From: Rosa chinensis
Lineage: Eukaryota > Streptophyta > Magnoliopsida > Rosales > Rosaceae
Direction of reading: 5' to 3'
Length of the DNA: 64,000 nt
Assembly (NCBI RefSeq): GCF_002994745.2
Contig: NC_037091.1
Location: 26,355,789 to 26,419,788 of the forward strand
The position numbers and the translations under genes are program-made. How positions within the stretch are numbered: position 1 is the first letter of the stretch; every line of letters begins with the position of its first letter. The notes below the pieces were generated by a model. It made no database searches and was not told the DNA's origin. It saw only the letters and a program-made list of their open reading frames with translations. Of this stretch, positions 1-10,871 are shown one piece after another.

Positions 1-169
1 GAAGCAAGAAACCAAAATTGATTCCTGGACTTAACAAGACCGCAACAATTGCAGCTTCTGGCGCTGCATCCGTCTTGGGGTGCCATAGGGCTGCCCAAGT
101 CCCATGTGATGACGCCATTTAGTCCCATGTGATGACGCCATAAATGGAGTCAACCATGAGCATGACGCC

Positions 170-1132
170 ATGGTTGCCTCTCCTCGTGGCCATGACACCA
201 CACACACCAATTTCCATGGCTCTAATGCCATGATGGGAGATGTAGTCACACATTTTGCTTCTAATAGCGCTACGAACGCTCAGGCCCAACCAAAATCCTC
301 ATTGGTTGCTCCTAAGGCCCCTCGCTCATTTTGCAAAGCCTGTTCCTTCAGGAAATTAGGACCGAGACCGTCCTACGCAAAGGATCCTAAAATACTCATT
401 CTGTTCTTACAGAGAATCCAAGGGGATATCCGTGGACCAATTCAACTATCATGCGGACCTTTTAAATACTTTATGGTATTGGTTGATGCGTCGACACGCT
501 GGTCACATGTCGCACTGTTGTCCACTCGAAATGCTACTTATGCTAAACTCCTCGCCCAGATTATCCGTCTATGGGCTCACTACCCTGATCATCCTATTAA
601 GTCAATTCGACTTGATAATGTTGGGGAGTTTACATCAAAAATGTTCGATGACTATTGCATGTCACTGGGGATTGATGTAGAGCATCTAGTTCCCCATGTT
701 CATACCCAAAATGGTCTCGCAGAAGCCGCTATCAAACGACTACAGATGATAGCGCGGACATTGGTTATGCGCACCAATCTCCCTGTTTCTGCTTGGGGAT
801 ATGCAATATTGCATGCAGCGATGCTAATTCGTCTACGACCCACTGCAACCCAATCTTACTCTGCGTTACAGCTAGTGACTGGGTACGAGCCTAATATCTC
901 GCACCTACGCATTTTTGGGTGTGCCATTTATGTGCCTATTACGCCGCCACAGCGTACTAAGATGGGTCCACAACGACAAATGGGCATTTACGTTGGATAT
1001 GAATCTCCAACCATCGTCCGCTATCTTGAACCCTTGACAGGCGATCTCTTTACCGCTAGATTTGCGGATTGTCACTTTGATGAGATAGTCTTCCCATCGT
1101 TAGGGGGAGATAAGAACACGTATGTTCAATAG
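170..1132 (+). pseudogene. copia-1 integrase domain
   Basis: This 320-codon open stretch covers the linker and the integrase core of a Ty1-copia polyprotein, the enzyme that inserts the cDNA copy into host DNA. The three acidic positions of the DDE fold can be seen in GDIRGPI, RLDNVGEF and GLAEAAIKR. The C-terminal GYEPNISHLRIFGC block is typical of plant copia integrases. The frame closes at a TAG at 1130-1132, where copia-2 also has a stop (32275-32277). The first ATG is only the first in this frame, because the upstream polyprotein is missing. Confidence 0.9.
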
Positions 1133-1276
1133 GAACAACAAGAATTGTCGTGGTCTGTCCCTACTATGTCTCATCTCCATCCCTGTACCTCACAGTCCGA
1201 ACTTGAAGTGCGAAGAATAATCGAGCTCTAGAACGTAGCAAACACTCTACTTAATGAGTTTTCTGATGTTGCCAAA

Positions 1277-2242
1277 GTGATGAGATCACACATACCTGCT
1301 GCAAACGTGCCTGCAAGGATTGATGTCCCAAATAAAGGACATAACGCCACTCTTGTGACACCAGAAGATGGCGCCATTGCCCAGAATGGCAATGATGTGG
1401 TGTCTATGGCTGTAGGTCCCACAAGGAAGCGCTGTAGACCGATTGGTTCGAAGGATACTCGCCCTAGAAAGAGAGCGAATGAGGTACAAACAAATCCTTT
1501 GATCATTGATACTCAAAATCAGTCCCATGAGAATATTTCGGATTATGGTTATGTCCAAGAGACATCATTGGGGGATGCCTCAATGTCAGAACCTATCCCT
1601 AAGAACGTAGAGATCTCTGTTAATTACACTAGTGTACATGAGACGTGGGAAAGAAACTCCATCATCATTGATGATGTATTCGCGTATTCAGTGGCGCATG
1701 AGATTATTGAGACCGATGACATCAAACCACGCTCCGTTGATGAATGCCAATGTAGAGCTGACTGGCCAAAATGGAAAGATGCGATCCAGGCAGAACTTGA
1801 TTCTCTAGCGAAAAGAAAGGTATTTGGCAATGTTGTACCAATACCGCCCAACACCAAACCAGTTGGTCACAAATGGGTAATCATTAGAAAGTGTAATGAG
1901 AAAAACGAGATTGTAAGGTACAAAGCTCGCCTTGTGGCGCAAGGCTTCTCACAACGCCCTAGAATCGACTATGAGGAGACCTATTCTCCCGTAATGGACG
2001 TCATAACTCATAACGTTCCGCTACCTTGTCAGTTTAGTAGTTTCCAAAAACCTGAACATGCAGCTTATGGATGTGGTTACAGCGTATCTATATGGGGATC
2101 TAGATACGAAAATATACATGAAAGTTCCAGATGGAATTCAGTTACCCAAATCAAGTGGCTCCAAACCACGGAGCGCGTTTGTGATTAGATTGAAACGCTC
2201 ACTATATGGATTGAAACAATCCGGACGGATGTGGTATAACCG
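1277..2242 (+). pseudogene. copia-1 reverse transcriptase, N-terminal half
   Basis: The frame holds the variable region after integrase and then the start of the RT domain ([43 protein letters not shown]). Near 2003-2017 a 7-bp tandem duplication of CATAACT, absent from copia-2, shifts the frame. The next block (MQLMDVVTAYLYGDLD, then RSLYGLKQSGRMWYN) continues in another frame from 2058. The domain is cut at 2242 by the solo LTR and resumes at 5618. Identification is secure; the product cannot be functional. Confidence 0.9.
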
Positions 2243-5200
2243 TGACAGGACCCGCCCCGGATTTCACCCTGAAATCTGAAGTGGCCCTGCGGGGCCCACC
2301 TTAGGAGGAATTCTACCAAAAATTTGGCAGAACTTCCCCTAAAATGGGCTACCCAAAACCTGTAGAAAGCATTTACACTTCTAAATCAAATCATCCTTAT
2401 ACTTCTGGAGCCACCCTGCTCCCCAACTCAACATCAATCTCCAATTCACAAAACACAAACCTCAACTTGAAAAACATAAATCTCATAGGTAATCAGAGCA
2501 ATTCTAATAGAAAGGTAAATAAGGACAACCTAACTCAAAGGCAAACGCGGAAGCCATGCTGTTGACTATGCCTCGACACCGTGTACGCCCGACCTCTCTA
2601 ATTCGCCTGCAAACTGGGCATTTGAAACCGAAGGGCCCAGGGGAAAGTATTGAAAACACGTTAGTGTGAGTGGACAAAAATAAGCAATTTTAAACAAAAG
2701 AGATTTTAAACTTTCCCACATTTAATTTATTAAAGAAAATCTCCCGATGCATGCACTGATTTAGGAAAACGAAACAAAAGGAATTCCGCTCAAGAAAACC
2801 GACTAGCCCCGCTAGTCCCAAACAACTGAAATGAAGGATGGAAACTCCGATACTCAACAGAATAAGACCAGCCTCGCTGGTTAAACGGAAATCAGACTAG
2901 GCCCCGCTAGTCAAGTAATGATAGGATATGGGGAAGAAATATCACCATACGGGTAATGGAGCCTCCCAGGCTCTACCTACCCTCGACTGCCACTCACACA
3001 TAGATTGTGCGAGGAGGAGAACTAATAACCTCTACTTCCACTCACACATAAATTGTGTGAGGAGGAGAATATGACCTCGACTGCCACCCACGTGAGGAGG
3101 AGAAAGCTACCTCAACTGCCACTCACAAACACAAAGTAAGTGAGGAGGAGACTTAATCGCATGACCCGCGTATGGTGAGGAAGAAGATCGTCGAAAGCCA
3201 ATAAATCTATATAGTTTCCCCACATATCTCACGAAATAAGAATCCAAGTGTATAAAGTCGTGACCCCGCACGCCAAGATCATCGCAAGTTCAAAATAAAT
3301 AGAATATAAATAAGTATAAAGTTTTACTTCCTCGAATTCTCATTTCGTAGATCTTATAATAATCTCAATTCGCCGAATATAAATAAGTATAAATAAATAG
3401 TATAAATCCGGAAATCGCATCGAAAACAATTCGTCGAAAATCAACATCAATTATAAATTCAAATCCGAGCATAACAACTTAATATCCAAAACTCACTACC
3501 AGTATAAATCATAATTACTCATGAGAATCATTATTAAAAGAAAATCCATGAGATAATTCGCAATCAACTTTATATGCTCGGAAAATAATATGTTAATAAA
3601 ATAGAACATGTTTTTATAAATAAATGCATGCATCAGTTGTTTGAAAACAAAAGTCCACTCACAGTGATTCAAATGCAATAACCGTCAACTTATCCATCCC
3701 AAGTCAAGAGCTTGCAAATTCCTCCATTCAGTCATTTTCGATAGTGACCTTTTATTCTATCTCAAGTAGTCACGCTCAAATCCTTAATAAAATAATTAAG
3801 CCCAGTTAGTAACTTAATAATAATGACAACTTCCTTAAGTAACCAAAACGTGTTAAATTCACCAATCTACTCTAAATTGATAATTACGGGTAACCATTTC
3901 CGAATAATCCACTTAACAAAGTAAACTCATTTGGAGTATGGTAGTTACACCATTTTCAAGTTATAATTCAAGTTAACCATTCGACTTTATTACATAGCCT
4001 TTAAACCTTAAATGTAAAATTCATGATCACCGTTTCCAAATGATTGTGTCCTTACAGAAATTCCCGGATATGGTAGTATTAGAATGTTCCAATTGGCAAC
4101 TCGTTTCATTAATCTTCATCGAACAATCGATTTAACTTGCTCAAATAAAATTTGTCATTCTCACAACAATTTCCTCTTAACATCAATTTCAACATTCAGT
4201 CACTTGCCAAACTCGTCAAAACCGACCCATTCAATATTCCCCAATACCTTAATTATTTGGCCAAACTACTTATCACTTCCAATAAGACATTTCCACATTG
4301 GTAAACAATTCGTCACTTCCCATCTTGCACAACCACCACACCATCAAAAATATACATGGAACCATTTTAATTGCAAACCAATAACTCCGTCAATTCAATA
4401 ATTTGACCAAACTAATTATAGCAATTATAAGATCACCGAACCAAATCCCTCACCAATTCTTCATCTCCAAACAGAGGGCCAATTTTAAATGAGTGTAGTC
4501 ATCCACCACCAACAATCATTCGAACTCCTAGCAACAACAGCAAAATTTAACAACAATCTTCAACCAATTTATATCTCAAAATAGAGTTCCTGATTCTTAC
4601 CTTCATTATATATCAAACTGAACAAATGCCCATTCCTTTCTCCAAAACTTCAGAACACATAAACCATAACCTTCACACAGTCCAAAATCCATCAACAAAA
4701 TTAGGGTTTCTTATCCCACACCGAAACAGAGGTTTCAACCAAAGAAATATACGAAAATTACCTAACGCAGACGACCAAGATATCCGGCAACCCACGCGCT
4801 AGGGGCGGCGCTTGCGGTGGTTCTAAGTGGCGTTAGGCTTCTGGGTTTCGAAGGCTAGTAGATCGTGAGGCCTCGACTGCATCCATGGTGGAGATGTTGT
4901 TTAAACGTGGCTAGAGATTGAAGAACGAAGAACCCAGACTTGTCGGCTCCGGCAATGGAGCACACTTCGGTTTTTCAGGCCGGCTGGTGATCAAACTTTT
5001 GGGTTTTGATCTCCGTTTCTTGTTGAGTGCAGAGGTGATGGCGGTGTGGTGAGATGGTGGCCGGAAATCAAAAGGAAAAGAGGAACAGTGGCGTCGCAGC
5101 CTTAGGTCGGGTTTCGGGCAGATGTTGATCTGGGTTCGACCGGTGGTGGAGGTGTTCCCAGATGGTGGTCAAATGTGGGGGTCTCCTGTGATGGCAGAGG

Positions 5201-5612
5201 GAGGTGGAGAGAAAACTAGAGAGAGAGAAGAGAAGAGAGGCCGTGCGGCCGAGGAGGAAGAGAAAGGGTAAAAGGGAAAAATGAAGGAAAACCTAGGGTT
5301 TTGCTTTATATACTTGACTTTGCGAAAAGTCAGTTTTGCCCTTTGCAAATTTTCGATAACTTCAACGTAGAAATAAAATTCCACAGACTGTAACTAATTC
5401 ATACGAATTCCGATTCTTGCGTACCGCATGTCTACGAACTCGGTTTAACGTTCTCTACAACTTGTTAAGAAAATTTTCTCGAATTTTGACCCGAACAAAA
5501 AGTCAACTTTTAGGGCCACTAAAAGTATCGAAACAAAGTAAAAAGTGAAAGTAATTGTCGTTTACTGTCCAAATGACTAGTAAACTGATAAATTGAGGTA
5601 CGGGACGTAACA
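2243..5612 (-). mobile_element. solo LTR A, gypsy-type, inserted in copia-1
   Basis: The element begins TGACAGGACCCG and ends GGGACGTAACA, so it has TG...CA ends with imperfect inverted termini. It is flanked by the 5-bp duplication aaccg (2238-2242 and 5613-5617). Joining the flanks restores the copia RT alignment with copia-2. No coding domain and no second LTR lie inside, so I call a 3370-bp solo LTR, long for its kind. On the minus strand it starts TGTTACGTCCCG and has a TATA-like box near 5304-5312 followed by a CT-rich stretch, hence the minus orientation. A non-autonomous large-LTR element is an alternative. Confidence 0.85.
2985..3180. repeat. tandem hairpin units inside solo LTR A
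   Basis: Four to five diverged units of about 45-60 bp each carry CTCAC...GTGAG arms followed by GAGGAG. The unit at 3041-3061 is a perfect 8-bp inverted repeat (CTCACACA, 5-nt loop, TGTGTGAG). The unit at 2993-3013 has one mismatch. The third (3087-3097) is collapsed around CACGTG, and the fourth (3122-3144) keeps CTCAC and GTGAG with a longer loop. Confidence 0.75.
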
Positions 5613-5617
5613 AACCG

Positions 5618-6783
5618 TCTAAGTGACTACTTGATTGGAAAGGGATATGTCAACAATGAACTATGCCCATGTGTGTTCATAAAAAGGACAAGTTCCGGAT
5701 TTGCAATAGTAGAGGTTTATGTCTATGACATGAACATAATTGGCACCCTTAAAGAGTTAAGGGAAACCGCTGAACACTTGAAATCTGAGTTTGAGATGAA
5801 AGATCTTGGGAAAACACGGTTTTGTCTCGGTTTAGAACTTGAGCACCGTAGAGATGGTATCCTGATTCATCAATCAGCTTATACCTAAAAAATGCTTAGG
5901 CGTTTCAACACTGACAAGATTAAGCCTTCAAGCACCCCAATGGTCGTCCGTAGTCTTGATCCAAAGAAGGATCCATTCTGTCCAAAAGATGACGACGAAG
6001 AAGTGCTAGAGGCAGAAGTGCCCTACCTAAGTGCAATAGGCGCATTATTGTACTTAGCACAATGCACAAGACCAGATATCTCATTCGCTGTGAACTTGCT
6101 AGCTAGGTATAGCTCTGCGCCAACACAACGCCATTGGACTAGTGTTACAGATATCTTTTGATACCTGAGTGGTACGATTGATATGGGCTTGTTCTATCCC
6201 TACAGAGAGAAGATGGATTCGGACCCATCTAGTGTCAGGGACGCCACATATTGTGGACTGCGTTCCCTCTCCCCATCCCAAAACAATATAAGTGTTTTGG
6301 AAGGTTTTGCTGATGTTGGGTACCTCATTGACCCACATAAAGGTCGCTCCCAAACTGGTTATATTTTCACCATGGAAAAGACCGCAATATCTTGGAGGTC
6401 TACAAAGCAGACCTTACTCGCTACCTCTTCGAATCATGCAGAGATTATTGCTCTTCACGAAGCAGTTCATGAATGTATATGGCTTAGGTCCATAGAAGCA
6501 ATTGTGGTCTGAAGTCTACCACAGATGAGCCAACAAACATTTATGAGGATAATGCTGCTTGCATTGAACAAATGAAGTAAGGCTACATCAAAGGCGACAA
6601 CACCAAGCACATATCGCCTAAATTCTTCTACAATCAGCAACAACAGAAGCTCCTCAAGATCAAAGTGAACAAGGTTCGATCTGAGGACAATGTGGCAGAC
6701 TTGTTCACAAAGTCATTGCCCAAATCCACGTTCGAGAAACATGTGGCAAGAATTGGCTTGCGGAAATTATCTGAACTCCCATG
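5618..6783 (+). pseudogene. copia-1 reverse transcriptase C-terminal half and RNase H
   Basis: This continues the polyprotein after the solo LTR (LSDYLIGKGYV is split at the junction). The RT active-site block reads YVYD, where copia-2 has the normal YVDD, so the first catalytic Asp of the pair is lost. A TAA at 5886-5888 interrupts the frame between two blocks of the connection region. RNase H follows with ATSSNHAEIIALHEAVHECIW and YEDNAACIEQMK. Further breaks lie near 6510 and at a TAA near 6579. The region ends with the ADLFTKSLPKSTFEKHV-type C-terminus near 6770. Confidence 0.88.
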
Positions 6784-6957
6784 ATGGTAGTCATCAGGGG
6801 GAGATGTCTACATGTTCGTCTCGAATCGTGAAGGGTGTGTTGTGCTCTTTTTCCCCTTCGACCGAGGTTATTTTTGTCCCACTGGGTTTTTGTTACTCGG
6901 CAAGGTTTTTAATGAGGCAACGAGAGAAGCACCGCGTTTGGGCAACACAAGGAGGAG
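6784..6957 (+). other. copia-1 3' untranslated region: two purine tracts and a hairpin
   Basis: An internal purine tract (AGGGGGAGA, 6796-6804) follows the end of pol. The terminal polypurine tract (AAGGAGGAG, 6949-6957) abuts the 3' LTR and would prime plus-strand synthesis. Between them lies a two-level hairpin: outer arms CCGAG (6862-6866) and CTCGG (6896-6900), inner arms CCC and GGG (6878-6886). Copia-2 has the same structure with different paired bases. Confidence 0.7.
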
Positions 6958-7175
6958 TGTTCAAGTAAACCCTAATTTGTGTTTGGCCCAAACTCTAGGT
7001 TACTTGACCTAGTGGTAATAGGGTTAAATTAGAAGGATCTAGATTCCTATTCAATGTACGATTACTTATCTTGTATGATTGAGATTCTATGGATTGTAAT
7101 CCTTTATATAAAGAGACCCGTATTATCAATGAGAATACACATCAAATTTCTCTCAATTTTTGATTCCCTAAAACA
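6958..7175 (+). mobile_element. copia-1 3' LTR
   Basis: The LTR starts TGTTCAAG right after the purine tract and ends CCCTAAAACA, giving 218 bp. It contains a TATA-like box (TTTATATAAAGAG, near 7102) and AATGAGAATACACA near the expected R/U5 region. Its layout parallels the 176-bp copia-2 LTR but the sequence is largely different. The matching 5' LTR is outside the window, so the 3' boundary is inferred from the CA end. Confidence 0.75.
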
Positions 7176-8599
7176 GTAATTATATTGTTTGGATAACCAA
7201 ACCATTTTTACCCCACCCACGAAGATCGACAGTTCACCAGCAAGGATATATAAATATGATTCATGTCTCGTATCATTTATTAAAAAAATAAAACAAGGGA
7301 TTTGATATTAAACGGCAGCAAATGCTGCAATTAAGACCCCAATAAATAAATAAATCACAATGGACCAAGAAAAGAAAAAACAACGAAAGAGAGAGAGAGA
7401 GAGAATTCTTTCATGGTAGTGATGCCATTTTTTTTTTCGATGAACAAAAAGGAAAACTATAAGCTAAAACCTCTACAACACCCAACACCTAAATTATCCA
7501 AAAGACCTTTCAAAAAAACAAAATTATCTAGAAGAATAGCCTGAGACGCAGAAAGAGGTAGTGCTTTGAACTAGCTTTGAGCTTGAGTACTATGGTTAGT
7601 TTGGCAATGATGTCATTGTTGGTTGTATGGTGGGGTTGGAGGCGATTCTCAAAAATTATAAAATAAAAATAGATAAATTTCATCTCATTAATATATTTTT
7701 CAAGGCTAAAATGGTGGCTGCCACATCATTTAAGATCCAAATTTTGTATAGAAATTAGGAGAAATTTTGATGTAGGGTACGTCCGTACATGTGCCGCATG
7801 TCTAGTAAGACTGGCCAATCAAAAGTTCAAAACTCAGAAATTAGATGAAACTCAGCTTCTAAAATTTCAAAACTATCATTCATTTATTAAATGAAACGTC
7901 GAAAAAGCAAGAGGCCGAACAGGAGGCTACGGTCCACATAGAAAACAGTCGAAAGCTCGACAGAGACACGGTCACAGAGAAACCACAAGTCAAAATGACC
8001 AACACAATATCAAGCCATTGTATGGCTGAACGACTTGATCTTGGTTCTTCCACGAGTACAACAAAATGGCTTGACCAGAGAAGTTTATTCTTTTACTTTT
8101 AGCCCCTAGTGAAATTGACTTGAGGATGTGAAGGTAGGACGTCTGTAACTTTCTGATATATTTGCGGATATGAGATGATTGAAATTGGATTTTGGTCTGT
8201 CTATGGTTGAAGTGATGAAAGTCATTAGGCATTTGTTGCACACTAATATCTCTCTCTACTGCTTAACTCCAAGTATTAGTAACAATAGAACAACATGCCC
8301 CATTTTACGATTGAGAATTATAAGATGAATAATTTTCTAGATCCTTTTGCGTTTAAACTTTAGAGGCGGAGAACGAGAATGTTAGGTATACGGGTAAGAT
8401 GAGTGCCTAGTCCTTACAAATGAAAGACATGCGTCCCCTAGAACTGTATGATTGAACGACTTAGAAGACTTGCTGGGGAAAAAAACACAAAAAAACGACT
8501 TAGAAACTTGGAAGACTTTGACTCTGGTCACTCTGCATAAGTTGACAGAGGAAGTGCCCAACAGCCCATTCCATAGTAAGGCATGCTACTTGCCTGCAA
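7176..8599. other. intergenic, no gene recognised
   Basis: AT-rich sequence upstream of the receptor-kinase pseudogene. It holds a short GA repeat near 7388-7404 and T-rich runs near 7430. Short ORFs such as the minus-strand one at 7990-8241 have no recognisable domain. The RLK promoter, if any survives, would lie at the right end. Confidence 0.6.
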
Positions 8600-8619
8600 A
8601 TTTTTTGTGCATCCAATCT

Positions 8620-9262
8620 ACTGACTTGGTGTTTTCCATTCTTTTGTTATGCCTCTGTCTCAAGACTCATGATACATATCTCCCTTGCAGCTGACACCAT
8701 CACTATAAACCAATCTCTCTCTGGTGATCAGACCATTGTCTCTGAACATGGGGTTTTTGAACTGGGTTTCTTCAAACCAGGTAATAATTCAAATTACTAT
8801 ATAGGCATCTGGTATTACAAGCAAGTTGTGTCTGTGCAAACCATAGTCTGGGTGGCAAATAGGGAACGGTCAATCTCTGATAGATTTTCTTCAGTATTGA
8901 CGATGTCAGATGGAAATTTAGTACTGTTTAATGAGTCCAAAAGCCCAGTTTGGTCTACAAATCTGTCCTCCACCACCTTAGGCTCTGTGAAAGCAGTTCT
9001 TTTAGATGATGGAAACCTTGTCTTAAGAGCTGGGTCCAGTTCATCCCAACCTTTATGGCAAAGCTTTGATCATCCAGCCCATACTTGGCTACCAGGAAGT
9101 AAACTAGGATTCAACAATGTTACCAAGCAAACCCAAATGCTCACTTCATGGAAGAATGCGGAGAACCCTGCACCGGGTCCGTTCTCTCTTCAGCTAGACC
9201 CAAATGGAAGCAACTCACTTATCATATGGTTGAATTACCTGAATTTGTCTGAACAGTATTGG
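8620..9262 (+). pseudogene. RLK exon 1, 5' part: signal peptide remnant and bulb-lectin domain
   Basis: A hydrophobic signal-peptide-like stretch (VFSILLLCLCLKTH, about 8627-8670) is followed, in another frame, by the mature N-terminus ADTITINQSLSGDQTIVS. The B-lectin domain shows GVFELGFF, IGIWY, TIVWVANRE, DGNLVLF and LWQSFDHP, all diagnostic. The S-locus glycoprotein region starts after TSWKNAENPAPGPFSLQ. A 4-bp insertion (ACAT at about 8673) would explain the frame change. The exon stops at the retrotransposon target site GGAGCAG and continues at 18190. Confidence 0.88.
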
Positions 9263-9267
9263 AGCAG
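9263..9267. repeat. target-site duplication agcag, left copy
   Basis: AGCAG precedes the left LTR and recurs at 18185-18189 right after the right LTR. Removing the element and one copy restores a codon-perfect receptor ectodomain (TGG AGC AGT GGA). Confidence 0.95.
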
Positions 9268-10091
9268 TGAAAATACTAGATGGAACTATTTTGAGTAAAG
9301 ATGCGTAAATTTACCAACTCACAACACATAGACTTGCTAACGCAGTGTAAACCTCACCACAGAGGAAACATCACTGTGAGGCTGTTTTTGTAGCCCACAC
9401 ATATAAAGCAATCCACTATGAAATCAGATTTTTACAAGAAACAAGTTGTGGTATTTAACACAACCACATTACAAGCAAATCAGCTAACTTGTTTACACCT
9501 TGCACAACTTATTCTACACAAGAACAAACTGATCTATAGCAGTAAAGCAATCTGCACTATCTCAACTTTCTTTCCCTCTGATCTCTTGTAGTTCATCAAA
9601 GAAAACACACACAATAATAAATCATGGAGAGTTTTTATGAAAACGTTTTGTGAAGACTACGCAACACACGCAACACCCTTTTTAACTCCAAAACTCTACA
9701 TGCAAAAATGCAGTTTCAAAACCTTTTATAGAGGAGCAAGACTCCCCCTCAAACAAATCTTTTCTTAATCACCGAATAAGGTAAATATGGAAAGGTTTAA
9801 AAACTGTTTTAAATATGCAATCAAATCTTTATAAGATATGTATTTTGAAAGCATTGTAAATCAATTTAGAATCATGCAAAATGATATGTATTAAAAAATA
9901 CCATCTTATCAAGATCAGTGAGCATGATTTCCTTGATTTCCTCTTGGATGATCCGATTTTACAATCTTCCTTTATAGCCTTGAACCACCGGAAAGGGAAG
10001 AGAGATATTCTCCTAATCCTTTGTATCTTCTGATTTCCTTGTGGCTTTGGGAAAGTCATGTGTTGAATAGGGATAGTCCAATGTACTTACA
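9268..10091 (-). repeat. 3' LTR of SIRE-like element
   Basis: On the minus strand it runs from TGTAAGTACATTGG to GTATTTTCA. It is adjacent to the polypurine tract at 10092-10103, which fixes it as the 3' LTR. It is 824 bp, the same length as its partner. Confidence 0.93.
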
Positions 10092-10391
10092 ATCTCCCCC
10101 TTTGGGCATTCCCATTCAACACATGATTTTTTTCAAGTTTGAAACCCTGCATGTTAGATTTTGCAGAAAATGACAGATTGCAAAGATGTGCTTCTTGGAT
10201 CAGGAATCAGTTTCCATCCTTTTCCAGATCCAAGTTGCCAAAAATAAATTTCACATAATATAGTAATAATAAGCATCCCAAATAGTTTGTGCTTATGCAC
10301 TTACAATCCCAAAAGAAAAAATAAATATTGTCCAACAGAATTTAAAATGCAGAAACATAAATTTCAAAATAAAAATAAAAAATGTCTTGCT

Positions 10392-10871
10392 TTACTTCTC
10401 CCCCTTTGAATGGGAAGGCCTGACGAACTCCTCCAGAAGCTTGGTGACATTGTCTTGAAACTCCTCGCTATCCATTGAAGCCGAGCTCTCCTCAGGTGCG
10501 ACTGCCTCCTGGACTACAGGGGATGGACCGGGAGCGTCAAACCCGAGAGGGTGGCGCTGCATGTTTCTGATCTCCTTGGTGAGGTTGGTTAGGGCATGAT
10601 GAGTACGAACCAGAAGAGAATGCATGTCATCCATGTCGGTAGTGAGGCATGCAATCCGCCAGTCAGCCACCAGGATGGCGTCACGAAGAGAGGAGTAGCG
10701 AGAGAGATCAGGAGATGGAGATCGACGAGGAAGAGGAGGAGGACTGCGGCTCCGTGCACGGTGCATGCCGGGATGAAGAACGCCGGCTCTGGCAGCGGCC
10801 TGACGGCCCTCCTCTGGAGAAGGAAGGCGTCGGTGGCCACCAAGACGAGTAGTTTGCTTTGTGTGAACCAT
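10392..10871 (-). CDS. third ORF of SIRE-like element, unknown function, H3-tail-like N-terminus
   Basis: A 159-codon ORF between pol and the 3' LTR, where SIRE elements often carry an extra (env-like) ORF. The start MVHTKQTTRLGGHRR resembles the histone H3 tail ARTKQTARKSTGG in the TKQT and GG positions. An Arg/Ser/Pro-rich stretch follows (RARSRSPPPLPRRSPSPD, about residues 39-56). The C-terminal half is probably helical, with heptad-like hydrophobics (about 60-110), and the tail is acidic then basic. I see no signal peptide or membrane helix, so it does not look like an envelope protein. The stop codon overlaps a second purine tract (AAAGGGGGAGAAG). It is open although the neighbouring pol is broken. 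Function unknown. Confidence 0.55.
   Translation of the reverse strand: MVHTKQTTRLGGHRRLPSPEEGRQAAARAGVLHPGMHRARSRSPPPLPRRSPSPDLSRYSSLRDAILVADWRIACLTTDMDDMHSLLVRTHHALTNLTKEIRNMQRHPLGFDAPGPSPVVQEAVAPEESSASMDSEEFQDNVTKLLEEFVRPSHSKGEK

Larger units (their letters stand above)
1..7175 (+). mobile_element. Ty1-copia retrotransposon remnant (copia-1), 3' portion, cut by window start
   Basis: The order integrase, reverse transcriptase, RNase H, purine tract, LTR identifies a Ty1-copia element in plus orientation. The 5' LTR, gag and protease lie outside the window. The internal region is closely similar to copia-2 at 31400-34760, which makes breakpoints easy to read. A solo LTR at 2243-5612 splits the RT domain between GTGGTATAAC and CTAAGTGACT. 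Frameshifts, stops and a lost catalytic residue show the element is dead. Positions 98-143 hold a short direct repeat of GTCCCATGTGATGACGCCAT in the variable linker before the integrase core. Confidence 0.93.

Noticed and set aside
4084..4401. 105-codon ORF inside solo LTR A
   Set aside because: No similarity to known proteins, AT-rich composition, and on the strand opposite the inferred LTR orientation; likely chance.
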